DNA from: Antilocapra americana
Taxonomy: Eukaryota; Chordata; Mammalia; Artiodactyla; Antilocapridae
Assembly (NCBI GenBank): GCA_007570785.1
Contig: ML661900.1
Location: 4,360,864-4,424,863 of the forward strand
DNA length: 64,000 nt
Direction: 5' to 3'
Part shown: positions 43,243 to 54,153 of the stretch, one piece after another
Layout of the letters: the number at the start of each line of letters is the position of its first letter
How positions within the stretch are numbered: the first letter of the stretch is position 1
The notes under the pieces: generated by a model
What the model was told of the DNA's origin: nothing
What the model saw: the letters and a program-made list of their open reading frames with translations, nothing else
The model's database searches: none
Made by a program: the position numbers and the translations under genes

Positions 43243-43692
43243 TTCTCTTCTGGGGGCCAGTGTATCTACCTAAAAGACAGCATGTCCTAGCTTCCCTTGC
43301 AGTCAGAAGTGGTCAATGAGATGTGAGGAATGAGAACTGTTGAGTGGGACTCCTGGGAAAGTTCTGAGGAGAACTTTTTATCCAGTTCTAGAGACATGGA
43401 TAAAAAGTATGCAGATTGCTCTCTTCCCTCCTCCTTGCTTCCTGCCGGGAATGCATACACAAGGGAGCCCAGCAGCCACGTTGGACCAAGAGGTGACAAG
43501 GAAGTAGACAGCAGTGCTGAGGAAGAAACCAAAAACGAGAAGGAGCCTGGGACCCTGATGACATGGCAGAGCCACCGTACCCACCCTGGACTGCCAGCCT
43601 CCAGTTACGGAGCAGTAAAAGGCACAACTAATTTATTTAGGCCATTATGCTTGAGTCTCTGTTATGGGCAGGCAAATGAAACTTTCAACTGA
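43243..43692 (+). repeat. old mammalian LTR-like repeat
   Basis: Sense text such as 'cctagcttcccttgcagtca', 'cagcagccacgttggaccaagaggtgac' (split), 'gaaggagcctgggaccctgatgac' and 'tgcttgagtctctgttatggg' fits a MaLR/ERVL-type LTR that I recall but cannot name surely. The 120-aa plus frame inside it is repeat-derived. The provirus interrupted its left border. Confidence 0.42.
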
Positions 43693-44021
43693 TTCCAAGG
43701 TGTTACCCTGAAAAAGAGTATGGTCAGGTAAACTTGAGAAATACCAGGCTGAACAGAGACTTTCTTGCATAACTTCCCAGAGCCTTGAAATCCTGCCCAG
43801 TTGGTTTCCCAAACTTGCTTTTCACGGATCTCTTTTCTGGTGCCACACTGTGTGTCTGGGTGCTGGGAGACCCTTCCTGATATCTGACGGGGACTGGAAA
43901 ATGCCTCATCCAGTGCTCTCATTGTTAAAATAGATGAAGCCACTGGCCCCTTCTGACCCTTTCTTGAGCTTCAGCTAGCGTTCTGATTTTGGCTTCTCAG
44001 TGTTTAAGGAAGGTAGGGCCA

Positions 44022-44242
44022 AGTGTGTGTGCGTGCTCAGTTGTTTCTGACTCTTTGCAACCCTATGGACTGTAGCCCGCTAATCTCCTCTGTCCATGGG
44101 GTTATCCCCACCAGAATACTGGAGTGGGTTGCCATTTCCTTCTCCAGGGGATCTTCCTGACCCAGAGATTGAACCCGTGTCTCCAGCAGCTCCTGCATTG
44201 GCAGGCGGATTTTTTTACCACTAGCGCCACCTGGGAAGTCCA
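44022..44242 (-). mobile_element. Bov-tA SINE with target duplication
   Basis: Antisense copy: 'gtgctcagttgtttctgact' to 'gcgccacctgggaagtcca'. The 8-bp duplication tagggcca lies at 44,014-44,021 and 44,243-44,250. Confidence 0.95.
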
Positions 44243-44250
44243 TAGGGCCA

Positions 44251-45844
44251 TGCAGGGGAGGACTAATGTGGGGACAAAGCTAGCAGAGCCGTCTGGAGCA
44301 AGGTCTCCTTGCGGCAGGCAGCTGGAGCCTTCAGGGACTGGGGCTTGCCTCACAGGTGAGAGGGCTGTTACAGGGAGAAGAGGACCCTGGGCACCCTTTA
44401 CATCTTACATAGGGCACAGGCAGTCTGTCTGTCTCCCCACCCCAAGGCAAAGAGGGACACAGAGGGCATGGAGCATGGGAGGAACTCATCCGGGCCACAG
44501 AAACAGTGATTGACGCCCTCTGCCCAACCTACTGTCAGCCCTTCAGTTTTCCAGAAAGCTCTGGCTGAGTCATATACTCTGCTGCCATAGCCGCATCTCA
44601 CTCCTCTGTGGGGGTCCCACTGCAGGCTGCAAGATCTTGACACGCCCTTTCAGTGCCATTTTAAGAGACTCATAACACAATAACAGTAATAGAGGCACCT
44701 GCTGCCTGGCTTGGCAATTACCACGCTCCTTGTTGGAGAACTGTTTACTGCTTTGCAAACGGTGAGGTCTCCCACTACTTTTTGAATAAGTATCCCCCTT
44801 GGAGAGCACAGCCCCAGCTGGGGCAGTTCATCAGCAGCCTGTGCCAAGGAGAGAGAGGCGTGGAGCCCCAGTGTGGCAGCCCAGGTGGAGCCAAGTCGTT
44901 GTGTATGGGAGTGGGGGGTGGGGTGGGGGATGCAGCCAGAATCCCAGGTCAAGGATGCCCAAGGACTCGTGGTCCCCCTCCTTCTGTTCTGCTGTGGCCA
45001 AGCCCAGCCCATTCCCCAGACTTCAGTCTCTCTCTCTCTCTGCAACGGGGGCAAGAGATCAGGCCTCTGGGCCAGATTTCTGAAGTTACGCCGTTTAAAG
45101 GAGATTGTAGGGAATTGAGGGCAGAAGAGAAAGACAGCTAGCTCCCTCTCTTGCTAGCAATCTCCGAAGAGCAGGAACCGTGCCTGTTTCCTCTCTTTAG
45201 CTCAGAACCTGACTCTCGTGTGGTGAGGTAGAAGAACCCATCCTAGCCAGAGGTATGGACAGTTCTAGGGGAGGGTAGAGTGGATGGGAAGGGAATGGTG
45301 TGGGGAAAAAAAAAAAAAAGCCCAGGGCTCCTTCTGAAGAAAACCCAATATCAAAACTTTAACAAGAGCCCCATAAACCAAGAAATGAAGAATCTTGGAC
45401 TCAGGAGGTGAAGGATCATTTAAATGGCAAATTCCCCTGTGCCTGCAAGGGCCTTGTTTATAGAATAAAGAACTGAGAGTGCAGGTGGTCCCACACAGAA
45501 AACTGGAAGCTTTTCTGTTTCAATTCCCCAAAGATTCATCTGCAATGCAGATGAAGCATCTTAGAAACAAGGATGAAAACAGGGTTTGATTTTCACAAAG
45601 GCCAATTCAGAGGCACACTTCCTGTCCAGCCCAGCACACCAGCATCTGTGTGTGAGATAACCATCCCCTGCTGGCTGGGAGCCTGCCCAGGTCCTGCCAA
45701 GGTCAGGTGGGTCTACACCCACGCCTACATGTAAACTTACAGACACATACACTCTCTCATTTACTCGGGATCTACAGCAGACTCATTTTGGATTTGGTCT
45801 TTATGTAAGGTCTAGCCTCTGCCCAGATCTGGATCTAGAAATTC
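44251..45844. other. unique sequence, nothing recognised
   Basis: No gene is supported. Frames of 119-134 aa overlap on both strands at 44,650-45,141 without recognisable domains. Simple bits: G-run 44,911-44,932, (CT)n 45,028-45,040, A-run 45,306-45,319. Confidence 0.38.
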
Positions 45845-46074
45845 ATTTACTCTGCAGTTATTGAGTAAGGAGTAAGAGCCAGGAGTTGGGAATACTATGA
45901 TGAATAAGATGGAACTTATTCATCAACTTATTCATCAAGGAACTCACAGGTCAGGCAGAGAGATAAAGAAACCAACACTTCAGAGAACAGAGCACCATGG
46001 GAGCATAGTATATGGGCATCCAGTACAAGCTTGGGAGGTCAGTGAGCACTTCCCAAAAGAGGTGATATCTTTAA
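45845..46074 (-). repeat. old L2-like fragment
   Basis: Text of the 'ggaactcacaggtcaggcagagagataaagaaacc' kind (45,940 onward) is similar to common mammalian LINE-like fossils. It includes a local hairpin/duplication: gatgaataag (45,899) pairs with cttattcatc, which occurs twice. Confidence 0.32.
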
Positions 46075-46490
46075 GCAGCACTAACCAATGATAGTCACTG
46101 GCCACGTGTGGCCTGTCTATTTCATTACCTTAAGGTGCATGCATGTGAGCACAGTCGTGTCCGACTCTTCTCAACCTCATGGACTGTAGCCTGCTAGGCT
46201 CCTCTGTCCATGGAATTTTGCAGGCAAGAATACTGGAGTGGGTTGACATTTCCTACTCCAGGGGATTTTCCTGACCCAGGGATCGAAATTGTGTCTCTTT
46301 CATCTCCTGCGTTGGCAAGAGGATTTTTTACCACTGCACCAGCTGGGAAGTCCTAACTGAAAGTAAATGCAATTAAAAAAATGTTTTCTCCTTAGCACTG
46401 GCCACGTTCAAGTGGCTACCATGTTGGACAGTGCAGAGACAGGATATTTCCATTCTCACAGAAAGTTCTGTTGGACAGCACTGTGAGGAT
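46075..46490. mobile_element. hAT-type MER transposon fossil (split by SINE)
   Basis: 'tcactggccacgtgtggcct' on the left and 'gtggctaccatgttggacag' and 'cagaaagttctgttggacagcact' on the right are the palindromic parts of a non-autonomous hAT element. A Bov-tA separates them. Confidence 0.55.
46132..46353 (-). mobile_element. Bov-tA SINE nested in hAT element
   Basis: Antisense copy: 'gagcacagtcgtgtccgact', 'gcaggcaagaatactggagt', inverted head 'ccagctgggaagtcc'. Confidence 0.93.
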
Positions 46491-46499
46491 AAACAGATC

Positions 46500-47340
46500 T
46501 TTCCTAGGTTAGGGCAATGGAGAGATATTCTAGTTCCAGGGAGCAGCTTTGTGAAGGCCTGGAAGCACAATGCAGTGGGTCTAGGGGACTGACACCCCAA
46601 ACACAGGTGTGAGGAGGAGGGTGGGTGGTGATGGCCGAAGCTAGGGAGGAGGGAAGAATTCAAACAGCTACTGAAGCCTTCATGTTTGGGCAAGGACCTG
46701 GGAGTTGGGACTGAATGTTTGGGAAGCCTTGGAAGAGTTTTCAGTGGGGAGTAGCAAGGGCAGCTTTTCATGTTGGAAGAGCTTGCTTAGGGAGTGGACT
46801 GGAGGGGAGCAAACTTGGAGGCCAGAAACACTTGGGGGAGGAAGCATTCAGGTAAGAGCCCCGTGGAGAGGAGTCACTGGCTTGGGAGTTAAGCTGAGAG
46901 GACCTGGAGTTGGATTGGCTGTGGGTCCCAGGGAGAGGGGCTTCTGGCTTGAGTGACGGTATCTGGGCTGCCCTTTGTCTCGGAGGAGGGAATCTGGGAG
47001 AGACCAGCTTGGGCTGTACTGAGTGTAACTGTAAGGGGAAGTGGAGACACTGTACCTGGTAGGTAGGTAAGGGCACCTGGTCCTCCGGGGGAAAGCTGGA
47101 GCTGGAAATAAAGGGAGTGGTCATCAGCAAAAAGACATGAATGCAGGTCCTGTTGGGGAGCTGAGGTCCCAGGAGCATCCTCAGAAGATGATGTTGGAAC
47201 TTGCCCTGGAAACCATGGGCGAATTGGTGGCCAAAAAAAGAGAAGGAGCCGGAGAACCAGGGAAGAGCAAGGGAGACCAGATGGCCCTTTGGAGGCAACC
47301 ATGTGGCTATGGCTCCATCCACAGGACATGGGAGCTGTAG
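46500..47340 (-). repeat. L2-like LINE (antisense), long
   Basis: Purine-rich inverted L2 text over about 800 bases: 'ttgtgaaggcctggaagcac', 'ggacctgggagttgggactg', 'gagtggactggaggggagca'. The proline- and serine-rich minus frames of 166 and 184 aa (46,768-47,389) come from this low-stop strand and are not genes. Confidence 0.5.
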
Positions 47341-47574
47341 CTGCCAGTCTAGGTGGGGTTTCTGGAGAAGACTGGAAGTAGCTGGACACCTAGAAGACCT
47401 GGCTCAGAGAGGAAGGGAACTCATGACAGCAATGACAGAGTGGCGATGGGGCAGCCTGTATTCTCTGAAGATGGCCACACAATCCCCCCCACCCCACAGG
47501 CTCTTCTGCAGTGTGACCGGGCCACCTGTTCCTGAGGTCAGGGGTCTGTGTCCCTCCCCTTAGACATAGACAGG

Positions 47575-48052
47575 CTGGTGACTGCTCCGCCCAATAGCGT
47601 ACAGCAGACGTGACATTCTGGGACTTCTGAGGGTGGGTTAAGATGCAATACAGCTGCCACTGTGTTTGCTGGGACAGTCACTCTTGGAGCTCCAGGCTAT
47701 CGTGTCACAAGTCTTACTGGGATTGAGGCCACCGTGCTATGAAGATGCCCAGGCCATGTGGATGGGCCCCATGTGGGTGTTGCGGTCAATAGCCTCAGCC
47801 TAGCTCCCAGTCCAGTCAGTATCGATTGTCAGACATGGGAGTTGCTGAGCCTCTGGATGACTCCAGACCCCAGAGGTTGTCACCCCCAGCCACTGAGGCC
47901 CCAGACCACCCAGACCAGATACCAGCTGTCCCCTTCCTACCCGGTCTGAATGCCTGAACTACAGAATCCTTTACATAATGAAAGTAAAGTTTATACCACT
48001 ACACCTTGGGGTGGTTTGTTATGCAATAGCAGTAGTAATAGGAACAGACAGG
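47575..48052 (+). repeat. MLT1-type MaLR LTR
   Basis: Sense text ends 'ttggggtggtttgttatgcaatagcagtagtaatag' (48,007 onward), the typical MLT1 3' end. It is preceded by 'gaatgcctgaactacagaat' and a degraded polyadenylation region. Old. Confidence 0.62.
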
Positions 48053-48329
48053 AAGCAAACAGGCCAGGATGTGGCGGTGTGGCAGGGACATGGGGAGTTG
48101 AATGGACTGGATGGTGGGCTGGGGCCTAAATCTGGGGAAGGGGTGTGCTTTACTCTGCAGGCAGGTTAGGGAGAGGAGGCAGGGTGGGGTGAGCAGGGGC
48201 TGACGCTATGGCAGCTGGAATTTGGAGACCAGACGTGAATGTCAGAGATAGTTCTGGCCTGGGAGGTTACCCTAATGGTGGCATCAGAGAGGTCCTGGTA
48301 GGAGCAACAGTGAGAGGTGGGGACGGCTT
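48053..48329. other. unassigned sequence
   Basis: Nothing recognised. G-rich. Confidence 0.3.
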
Positions 48330-48460
48330 TGGAGTCTCACAGTTTTATGTTTAGTTCCCAGTGCTCTCACTAACCAGCTCTCTCTGAGCCTCAGTTTATT
48401 GGTCTGGAAAATGGGAGTATAAATTCCTCCGTAGCACAGAGTAAAACGCAACGTAAATGT
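48330..48460 (-). repeat. MIR SINE (antisense)
   Basis: 'ctaaccagctctctctgagcctcagtttattggtctggaaaatggg' (split over 48,371-48,415) is inverted MIR core. Confidence 0.58.
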
Positions 48461-48526
48461 GACTTCCCCTCTTTTTATAAATTTTTCTCCATTTATTTCT
48501 TATCTTAACAAGGAATGTTCACATGT

Positions 48527-48747
48527 ATATGCCCTGGTGGCTCAGTAGTAAAGAATCCGCCTGCAACGCAGGAGACGTGGGTTTGACCCTTGGGTCCAGA
48601 AAATCCCCTGGAGAAGGAAATGGCAACCCACTCTGGTATTTTTGCCTGGGAAATCCCATGGACAGCAGAACTTGGCGGGCTACTAAGTCCATGGGGTTGT
48701 AAAGTGTCAAACACGACTGGATGACTAAACAACAAAAACAGCAAATT
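48527..48747 (+). mobile_element. Bov-tA SINE with 22-bp duplication
   Basis: Sense copy from 'atatgccctggtggctcagt' to 'gactaaacaacaaaaacagc' with a short A-rich tail. The target duplication starts ttaacaag(g/a)aatgttcac and covers 48,505-48,526 and 48,748-48,769 with one mismatch in 22. Confidence 0.96.
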
Positions 48748-48769
48748 TTAACAAGAAATGTTCACATGT

Positions 48770-50238
48770 GTATAGACTCAACTATTTATAAACACATTTA
48801 AGGGCAAGGTTATTTGCCTCATTTTATAAACACAGAACAGGAAGGCCCTAGTGGGGCTGAGAGTATCCCAAAGCCCCAGAAGTCTGGAGCCTTCGGTTTG
48901 TACTTTTTCTGCAACTGTTCCTCCCCTGGTGAGAGTCAGGGAGGAGGCGAGGGCAGGCTAGTGCCCCAGCAGGTCCCAGGGGCCCTGGGCAAGGCTGCCG
49001 TTGCTGTATTACGTATTCCTGCCCAGCCGTGCTCCAGCCCCAGCCTCGGTGACTGCTTGAACTCTGGAGTTCCAGACAAACTGAAGCCCCAAGAGTGAAA
49101 GCAAGTGTAGGGAAATTACAAATGTGGCAGGCCCAGCCCTTCCCACCCTGGCTTCCATCCCAAATGCCTGCCTCTGGGTGGGTTGGGGTCAGAGCAGCCA
49201 CTGAGAAACCTCCACCAGGAGCCTCCACACACACCTGAGCCTTCTGGGGTCCTTGCTGCCTCAGCAACCCTTACCCCCAAGCCCTGGATGTGCCACCTGG
49301 ACCCCAGCTCCTCTCTTCCTGCCACCCTCCTTGGCATCTGGTTTCGTCTCTGAATGCCTTGCTGTTGTCCCTAGCAACCGAGCTCCTGGTCCCATCCTGG
49401 TCCTCCTTCCTCCCCTCTTTTCCTCCTCCTCATTCTGCTTCCCCATTCTCATCCTTCTTCCCTCCCCCAGCCTGTGGGGACAGTGCCAAGCGCTGGAAGG
49501 CTCCCCTCAAACCTTGGGCCAGCTGAGCAATGCAGCCAAGCACCCTGGCCTTTCTGGGTTGCTAATTGACAGATGATCACAGTCAGTACTCTCCGCCTGC
49601 TTGAGGGACCTGGGTACTGAGGCCCCAGGAGCCAGGGGATGTCCTGAGAAGACCCTCAGGCAGAACTCTCAGGGCACCCCAGGCACAGAGCTAACAATTA
49701 TACAGAAAAGAGTAGACTTAGGAGCCAAAGAGAACTTCTCCCTCTCAGAGTTGTTTGAGGTGGTGAGCTTTCCAGAGTTGGGGGCATGCAGGAAGAGGTT
49801 TCTCCCAAGATGATGGTGATGGTATGGCGTAGGGCAATGAGGGTCCAACCACACTGACTTGGGCCGGCTAGAGAAGGAAGTCAGTGAGGTCCTGGCCCTG
49901 TTCACCTCTCACTGTCCTTTTAATCCTCACTGTCTTTCCCCCAACCCCTGAAATACCCCCACCCTTTAGTATCAGGCCCGCTCCCCCTGTCCGGCCTTCC
50001 CAGAGGCTCCACCTCTCTCAGCTGAACCCTAGGGAGTGAGCACAGTACCAAAGTGAGGTTCTTGGGTGTATTATCCACCGACAGGCAAGCCCAGTGCTCA
50101 GCACAGCTGTTTCAGAGTGAACACACGCAGTGTGCACACAACCACCCCCACCCTCAGGGTCCCCAAGTGTCCAGCTTCCCTTCCAGGCTCCTCTGTTCAT
50201 ACTCATGGTTGACTTTAGGCCCAGTCCCTTATCACCTC
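48770..50238. other. GC-rich unique sequence, nothing recognised
   Basis: No gene is supported. Frames of 94-139 aa occur on both strands. The passage 49,290-49,490 is pyrimidine-rich and could be old L2. Confidence 0.38.
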
Positions 50239-50239
50239 C

Positions 50240-50460
50240 CCAGTGTCCTGCTGTAGCCTGTTTAACCTGGACTCCAGCCCTGCCAAATTTGCCACCTACT
50301 CAGGCTCTTCTTACTCTTCTCTCCCTGCCTGGAGGTGCTCTCATTTGCCTTTTACTCCAATTCTGCTCAGAGGTTGCCTCTTTCAGGAAGCCTGCCTTGA
50401 TAGCCCAGACTTACTTGAATTCCTCTGCTAGGCTCCCGAGTCCTGTCCTTGGCTATCTTA
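50240..50460 (+). repeat. L2-like fragment
   Basis: 'ttgcctctttcaggaagcctgccttgatagccc' (50,373 onward) is the characteristic L2 phrase. Flanks are diverged. Confidence 0.5.
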
Positions 50461-50689
50461 CAGACCCTTACCCCACTGAGTGGTCACCATCTTTCTCCTG
50501 AGTGTTCCTACCCCTCTCAGGGCCTTGGTTCCCCTCATCTCTAATGTGAGCAGGCCAGGCCAGCGGTCTTGGAGGATCCTTTTGACTGGTGAAGGTGTGT
50601 AAGTCAGGGCTGTTAGAACAAGAGAGAGAACAGTCTGGGTCATCTCTGTCCTCCTCTCCCCTCACAGTGTCCCCTCTGAGTTTCAGGCC
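50461..50689. other. unassigned sequence
   Basis: Nothing recognised. Confidence 0.3.
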
Positions 50690-50830
50690 CTGGGTGTGAG
50701 GGCCTCCCTGTGTGGTCCTGGGGTGGTCCTGACCTTTTCTGAGGCCTCAGTTCTTCATCCACTAAATGGGGAGAATAATCACAAAGACCTGCCTTTTCAG
50801 GCTGCCTTGAGGCCTGGGGTGCGGCTAGCA
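50690..50830 (-). repeat. MIR fragment (antisense)
   Basis: 'gaggcctcagttcttcatcc' then 'actaaatggggagaataatc' in inverted MIR order. Confidence 0.48.
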
Positions 50831-51334
50831 GATCAGACTTCTCCGTCAACATCAGCCAGAACCCAGGCTGCCAAAGGGAAGAGCTCCAGCTCGGCTGCCT
50901 CCTACTTCTGGACAGCCCAGCCCTTGGGCTCAGGGGTCCCTGGGGCTCTGCTGCCCTCCAGTGGCCAGAGGCCCCTGGGTACTTGGGACCAGTGAGCTTC
51001 TGGCTAATACAATTGGCCTCGGACCCAACCCAAAACAGAGGAAGACAGGAGCTAAGGTCCAGAAGGTGGGAGGGTCTTGTTGGAGGGGTCATGCAGCAAG
51101 TCAAGGCAGTGTCTAGATCAGAACCGGGCCTCCTGGCTCCCAGCACTTCCAAGTCCAGGGTGAGGCTTGTCCTCTTGCATCAGGCTGACCAGAGACAGAA
51201 CTGCCATCTCACCGACTCAATCTGCCTCAACTGGGGACCCCCAGGTGTGGTGGGCCCTGCCCTCTGAGAAGGATTCCTCATACTTACCCAGGGGTCATCC
51301 CTGATTGGGAGGGGCTATATGACGGGCAGGGGGT
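50831..51334. other. unique sequence with faint MIR trace
   Basis: No gene. 51,040-51,140 has MIR-like wording but is weak. The 170-aa minus frame at 50,640-51,152 spans MIR sequence and has no recognisable domain. Confidence 0.36.
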
Positions 51335-51600
51335 CTGCCTTAATCCCCTCCCCCTTGATTAATCAAATACTTAAAATAATGGCCTCGGTCATGATTGATG
51401 GACAGAGCATAGCTAATTACCCTGGAGATTAAAATGACTGTTTCTGTTTAAAAAGGCTGCAAATGAGTTAATTATTTCCTTTGCTCACCTCTCTAACCTC
51501 GTTACACTTCTAAATGAATAGCAATATTGATCTTGGAACTGATTTTGGTGTTACACTGCCCGAGCGGGTTTAATTAGGGTTTGAAAACGCTGCAGTGCCT
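51335..51600. promoter_or_regulatory. candidate conserved non-coding element, homeobox-site dense
   Basis: No repeat signature and no long frame. Packed with homeodomain-type cores: 'ttgattaatcaaatac', 'agctaattaccctgg', 'gagttaattatttcc' and 'gggtttaattagggt', plus 'aaatgaatagcaatattgat'. CpG words survive (cccgagcggg, aaaacgctgc). The abrupt change from GC-rich surroundings to this text is the main evidence. Enhancer role and target gene are unknown. Confidence 0.48.
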
Positions 51601-52344
51601 CCTCCTCCTGACCGAGGAAATTAGCCTTGGGTTTTACTTACATTTCACAGCCTTGTCCTCGCAGACAGCAGGGCTAGAACACGGGCAGCCATGCCTGATG
51701 CCCGCCAGCTCCTGCCCTGTCTGGCTCCCAGCTCCCTCCCCACCCAGAGCAGCAGTGCCGACCACCCCTTGCTTCTCACCTCTCGGAATATGCAGCAGGA
51801 AGGTCACGGGCCAGCTAGTTTAGCCTCTTCTTTCTCATCACAGTGGGGGTTTGGGGGCTCAGATATGACAGGGAAGAAGCCCAGCATCGCATGACAATGC
51901 AGGGGCAGGTCTGGGACCAGAAACTGTCCTGGATTCCTAGTCCTAGATCTTGACAGCTCCCTGACTAAACAAATATTTCTTCTCCAGATCCCTAAGGAGC
52001 CACTTGGTCCTCCACCTCCCTGCCTTGCAGCTCCCTCTTGCCTCTCCATTCCTAGGGCCACGTGGAACAAAGGCTGCCAGCCTGTGTAAAGGTGGGAAAC
52101 AACAGGAAGAGCAGGAGCAGGAGACAAGGTGCCCTACCGAGTTGCTTACTATAGGCACGACAGCCAGGAGGCTGGTGGGGAAAGGCAAGGCAAGGAAAGC
52201 CATGGGGGCATTAGGAGCCTGGCGTCCACACCTGACCCGCCCAGAGAAACCCGGGAGCCAGGTCACACGCCCAGCCTTATCAAACACGGAAAGGGACGTG
52301 TATTTGAGAATGAGAGACTCCTGACTGGATCTGACTCCAGTCAC
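51601..52344. other. unique sequence, nothing recognised
   Basis: No gene is supported. A 209-aa minus frame (51,943-52,572) begins in the adjacent minisatellite and has no recognisable domain. Confidence 0.36.
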
Positions 52345-53093
52345 ATGCTGAGTTCCAACTCTTGGAGCCTCAAGCTTGCAAACTGTGCCTTGACCCTGGT
52401 CACCTGTAAAGCCACCACCTCGGCTGCTAACTGAGCCCTGACCCTCCTCACGTGTTGAGCCCGAACCCTGGTCACTCACTAAGCCCCAAATCTGGTCACA
52501 CTGAGCTGGACTCTGAAAACAGACTGAGCCATGAACCTCCTCACAGACGGAGCTCCCGACCTGGAGCTCCAACCCTGGTAACGAATGGAGCCTCCACTCT
52601 CCTCAAACATGAAGCCCGGACTCCGGCCACTCAGTGAGCTCTGACCCTGGTCACACACTGAGCCCCAACCCTGGAAACAAACAGAACCCCCTGCCCTCCT
52701 CACATGGAGTCCTGACTGTGGTTACATACCAATCCCTAAACCTGGTCACACAGAGAGCCTGACCATGGAACCACACTGAGCCCCAACCTTCCTCACACAG
52801 TGAGCCCAGATTCTCCACATACATAAAGCCTGGACCCTCATCACATGCTGAGCCCAGACCTTCTCCACACAAGGAGCTGTGATCCTGCTCACACACCGAG
52901 CCCTGACCCTCCTCACAGGTGACCCCTGAGCCTCCTCACAGTCAGAGCGCCAGCCCTCCTCACACCCAGAGTCCCGACCCTAGTCATACATGGAGCCCTG
53001 ACCTTTTCACACACGAAGCCCTGACCCTGGTGACACAGAAGGCCTGGACCTTCACACAAGGAGCTGCGACCCTGGTCATACTCAGACCCTGGT
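52345..53093. repeat. 24-bp minisatellite, about 30 degenerate units
   Basis: Units of about 24 bases of the form 'tgagccctgaccctggtcac' + acac repeat head-to-tail with mostly point changes and one- to three-base indels. Good consecutive units run from 52,611 (tgagctctgaccctgg) to 53,075. The left end (52,345-52,430) is more decayed. As 24 is a multiple of three, several frames stay open (minus 52,479-52,703, 52,651-52,896 and 52,913-53,164) and show an 8-residue periodicity. These are not genes. Confidence 0.92.
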
Positions 53094-53456
53094 TGGTCTG
53101 AGGGAGCAAGTTTACTGGGTCTTCTTGTTCCTGTTGCCCCTTCTGTCCCCAGGGATGGGGGCAAAGGAGAGGGAGTTCAGTACTCCAAAAATAGCTGGCC
53201 TCTAGTAATGAAAGCAAAATAAACCAGGTCCATTGTGCAGGCCCAGGAAAGCTCAGCTTTGTTGGGGTTCACAGCTTATGCTTGAATACTGGAAAATTTT
53301 GGTGGGATAGATGAAGTTGAAAGACCCAAAGCCACCTTTAAGGAGGCACTAGCAGCATTCTCACTGGAACCACTGGGCTATCAGGAGCCTCCGAGGTCCC
53401 TGGGACTCTCCAGTTGCCACAGGACTCTCTGGGTCCTGAGGAACAGAGTGGCCTTT
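53094..53456. other. unassigned sequence
   Basis: Nothing recognised. Confidence 0.3.
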
Positions 53457-53470
53457 GAAAGGAGTTTCCT

Positions 53471-53646
53471 TGGAGAAGGAAATGGCAACCCACTCCAGTG
53501 TTCTTGCCTGGAGAATCCCAGGGATGGGGGAGCCTAGTGGGTGGCCGTCTATGGGGTCGCACAGAGTCGGACACGACTGAACGACTTAGCAGCAGAGACA
53601 GATCCAAATTAAAAGTGGAGTCAGAATTGAAAAAAAAAAAAAAAAA
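53471..53646 (+). mobile_element. half BOV-A2 SINE with 3' extra segment and poly-A
   Basis: Contains the second BovA monomer only (ggagaaggaaatggcaaccc to cgacttagcagcag). About 34 bases of unrelated text (53,596-53,629) and a 17-base A-tail follow. Perfect 14-bp duplications gaaaggagtttcct lie at 53,457-53,470 and 53,647-53,660. The intact tail and duplication mark a recent insertion. The extra segment implies 3' read-through from a source copy elsewhere. Confidence 0.93.
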
Positions 53647-53789
53647 GAAAGGAGTTTCCTATTGTCCCAGCTGTGCTACCATTTTCCATCTCACTGTGTC
53701 CTGTGACTCACTCAGCTCAACTCGGTCCCCATCCCATAGCTGGAACATTATGTTCCACTGGCACACCCAGTGTGGTTGATGGGTCCTTG

Positions 53790-53951
53790 ATTCTAGAATC
53801 TGGCTGCCTGGAATTCAAATCCTGGGGCTGCTCATCCCAGCTGGGTAGTTAGAGGCAAGTTACCTCACCTCTCTGCGCCTCAGTCTCCTCATCTGTAAAA
53901 CAGAGATGATAATAGCACTTACCCCCAATACTTTCATCACCTCATAGGAAG
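53790..53951 (-). repeat. MIR SINE (antisense)
   Basis: 'ctggaattcaaatcctgggg', 'gttacctcacctctctgcgcc', 'tcagtctcctcatctgtaaa' are inverted MIR. It is cut by the BovB fragment that follows. Confidence 0.72.
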
Positions 53952-54153
53952 AGGTGACTCATTGGAAAAGACCCTGATGCTGGGAAAGATTGAAGGGCAG
54001 GAGGAGAAGGGGATGACAGAGGACAAGATGGTTGGACGGCATCACTGACTCAGTGGACATGAGCCTGAGCAAGCTCCTGGAGATGGTGATGGACAGGGAA
54101 GCTTGGTGTGCTGCAGTCCATAGCGTCGCAAAGAGTCGGGCGACTGAATAACA
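53952..54153 (+). mobile_element. BovB 3' end, sense
   Basis: 'gactcattggaaaagaccct', 'gatggttggacggcatcact', 'gcagtccatagcgtcgcaaa' and a terminal 'gcgactgaataacaac'. About 200 bases, 5'-truncated. Confidence 0.92.

Noticed and set aside
46768..47389. Overlapping 184-aa and 166-aa minus frames
   Set aside because: They lie on the pyrimidine-rich strand of an L2-like fossil. Two overlapping frames both being open points to composition, not coding.
51943..53164. Minus-strand frames of 209, 74, 81 and 83 aa with repeated Cys/Gly/Glu pattern
   Set aside because: They arise from, or run into, the 24-bp minisatellite, whose length is a multiple of three. No start context, domain or splice structure supports a protein.
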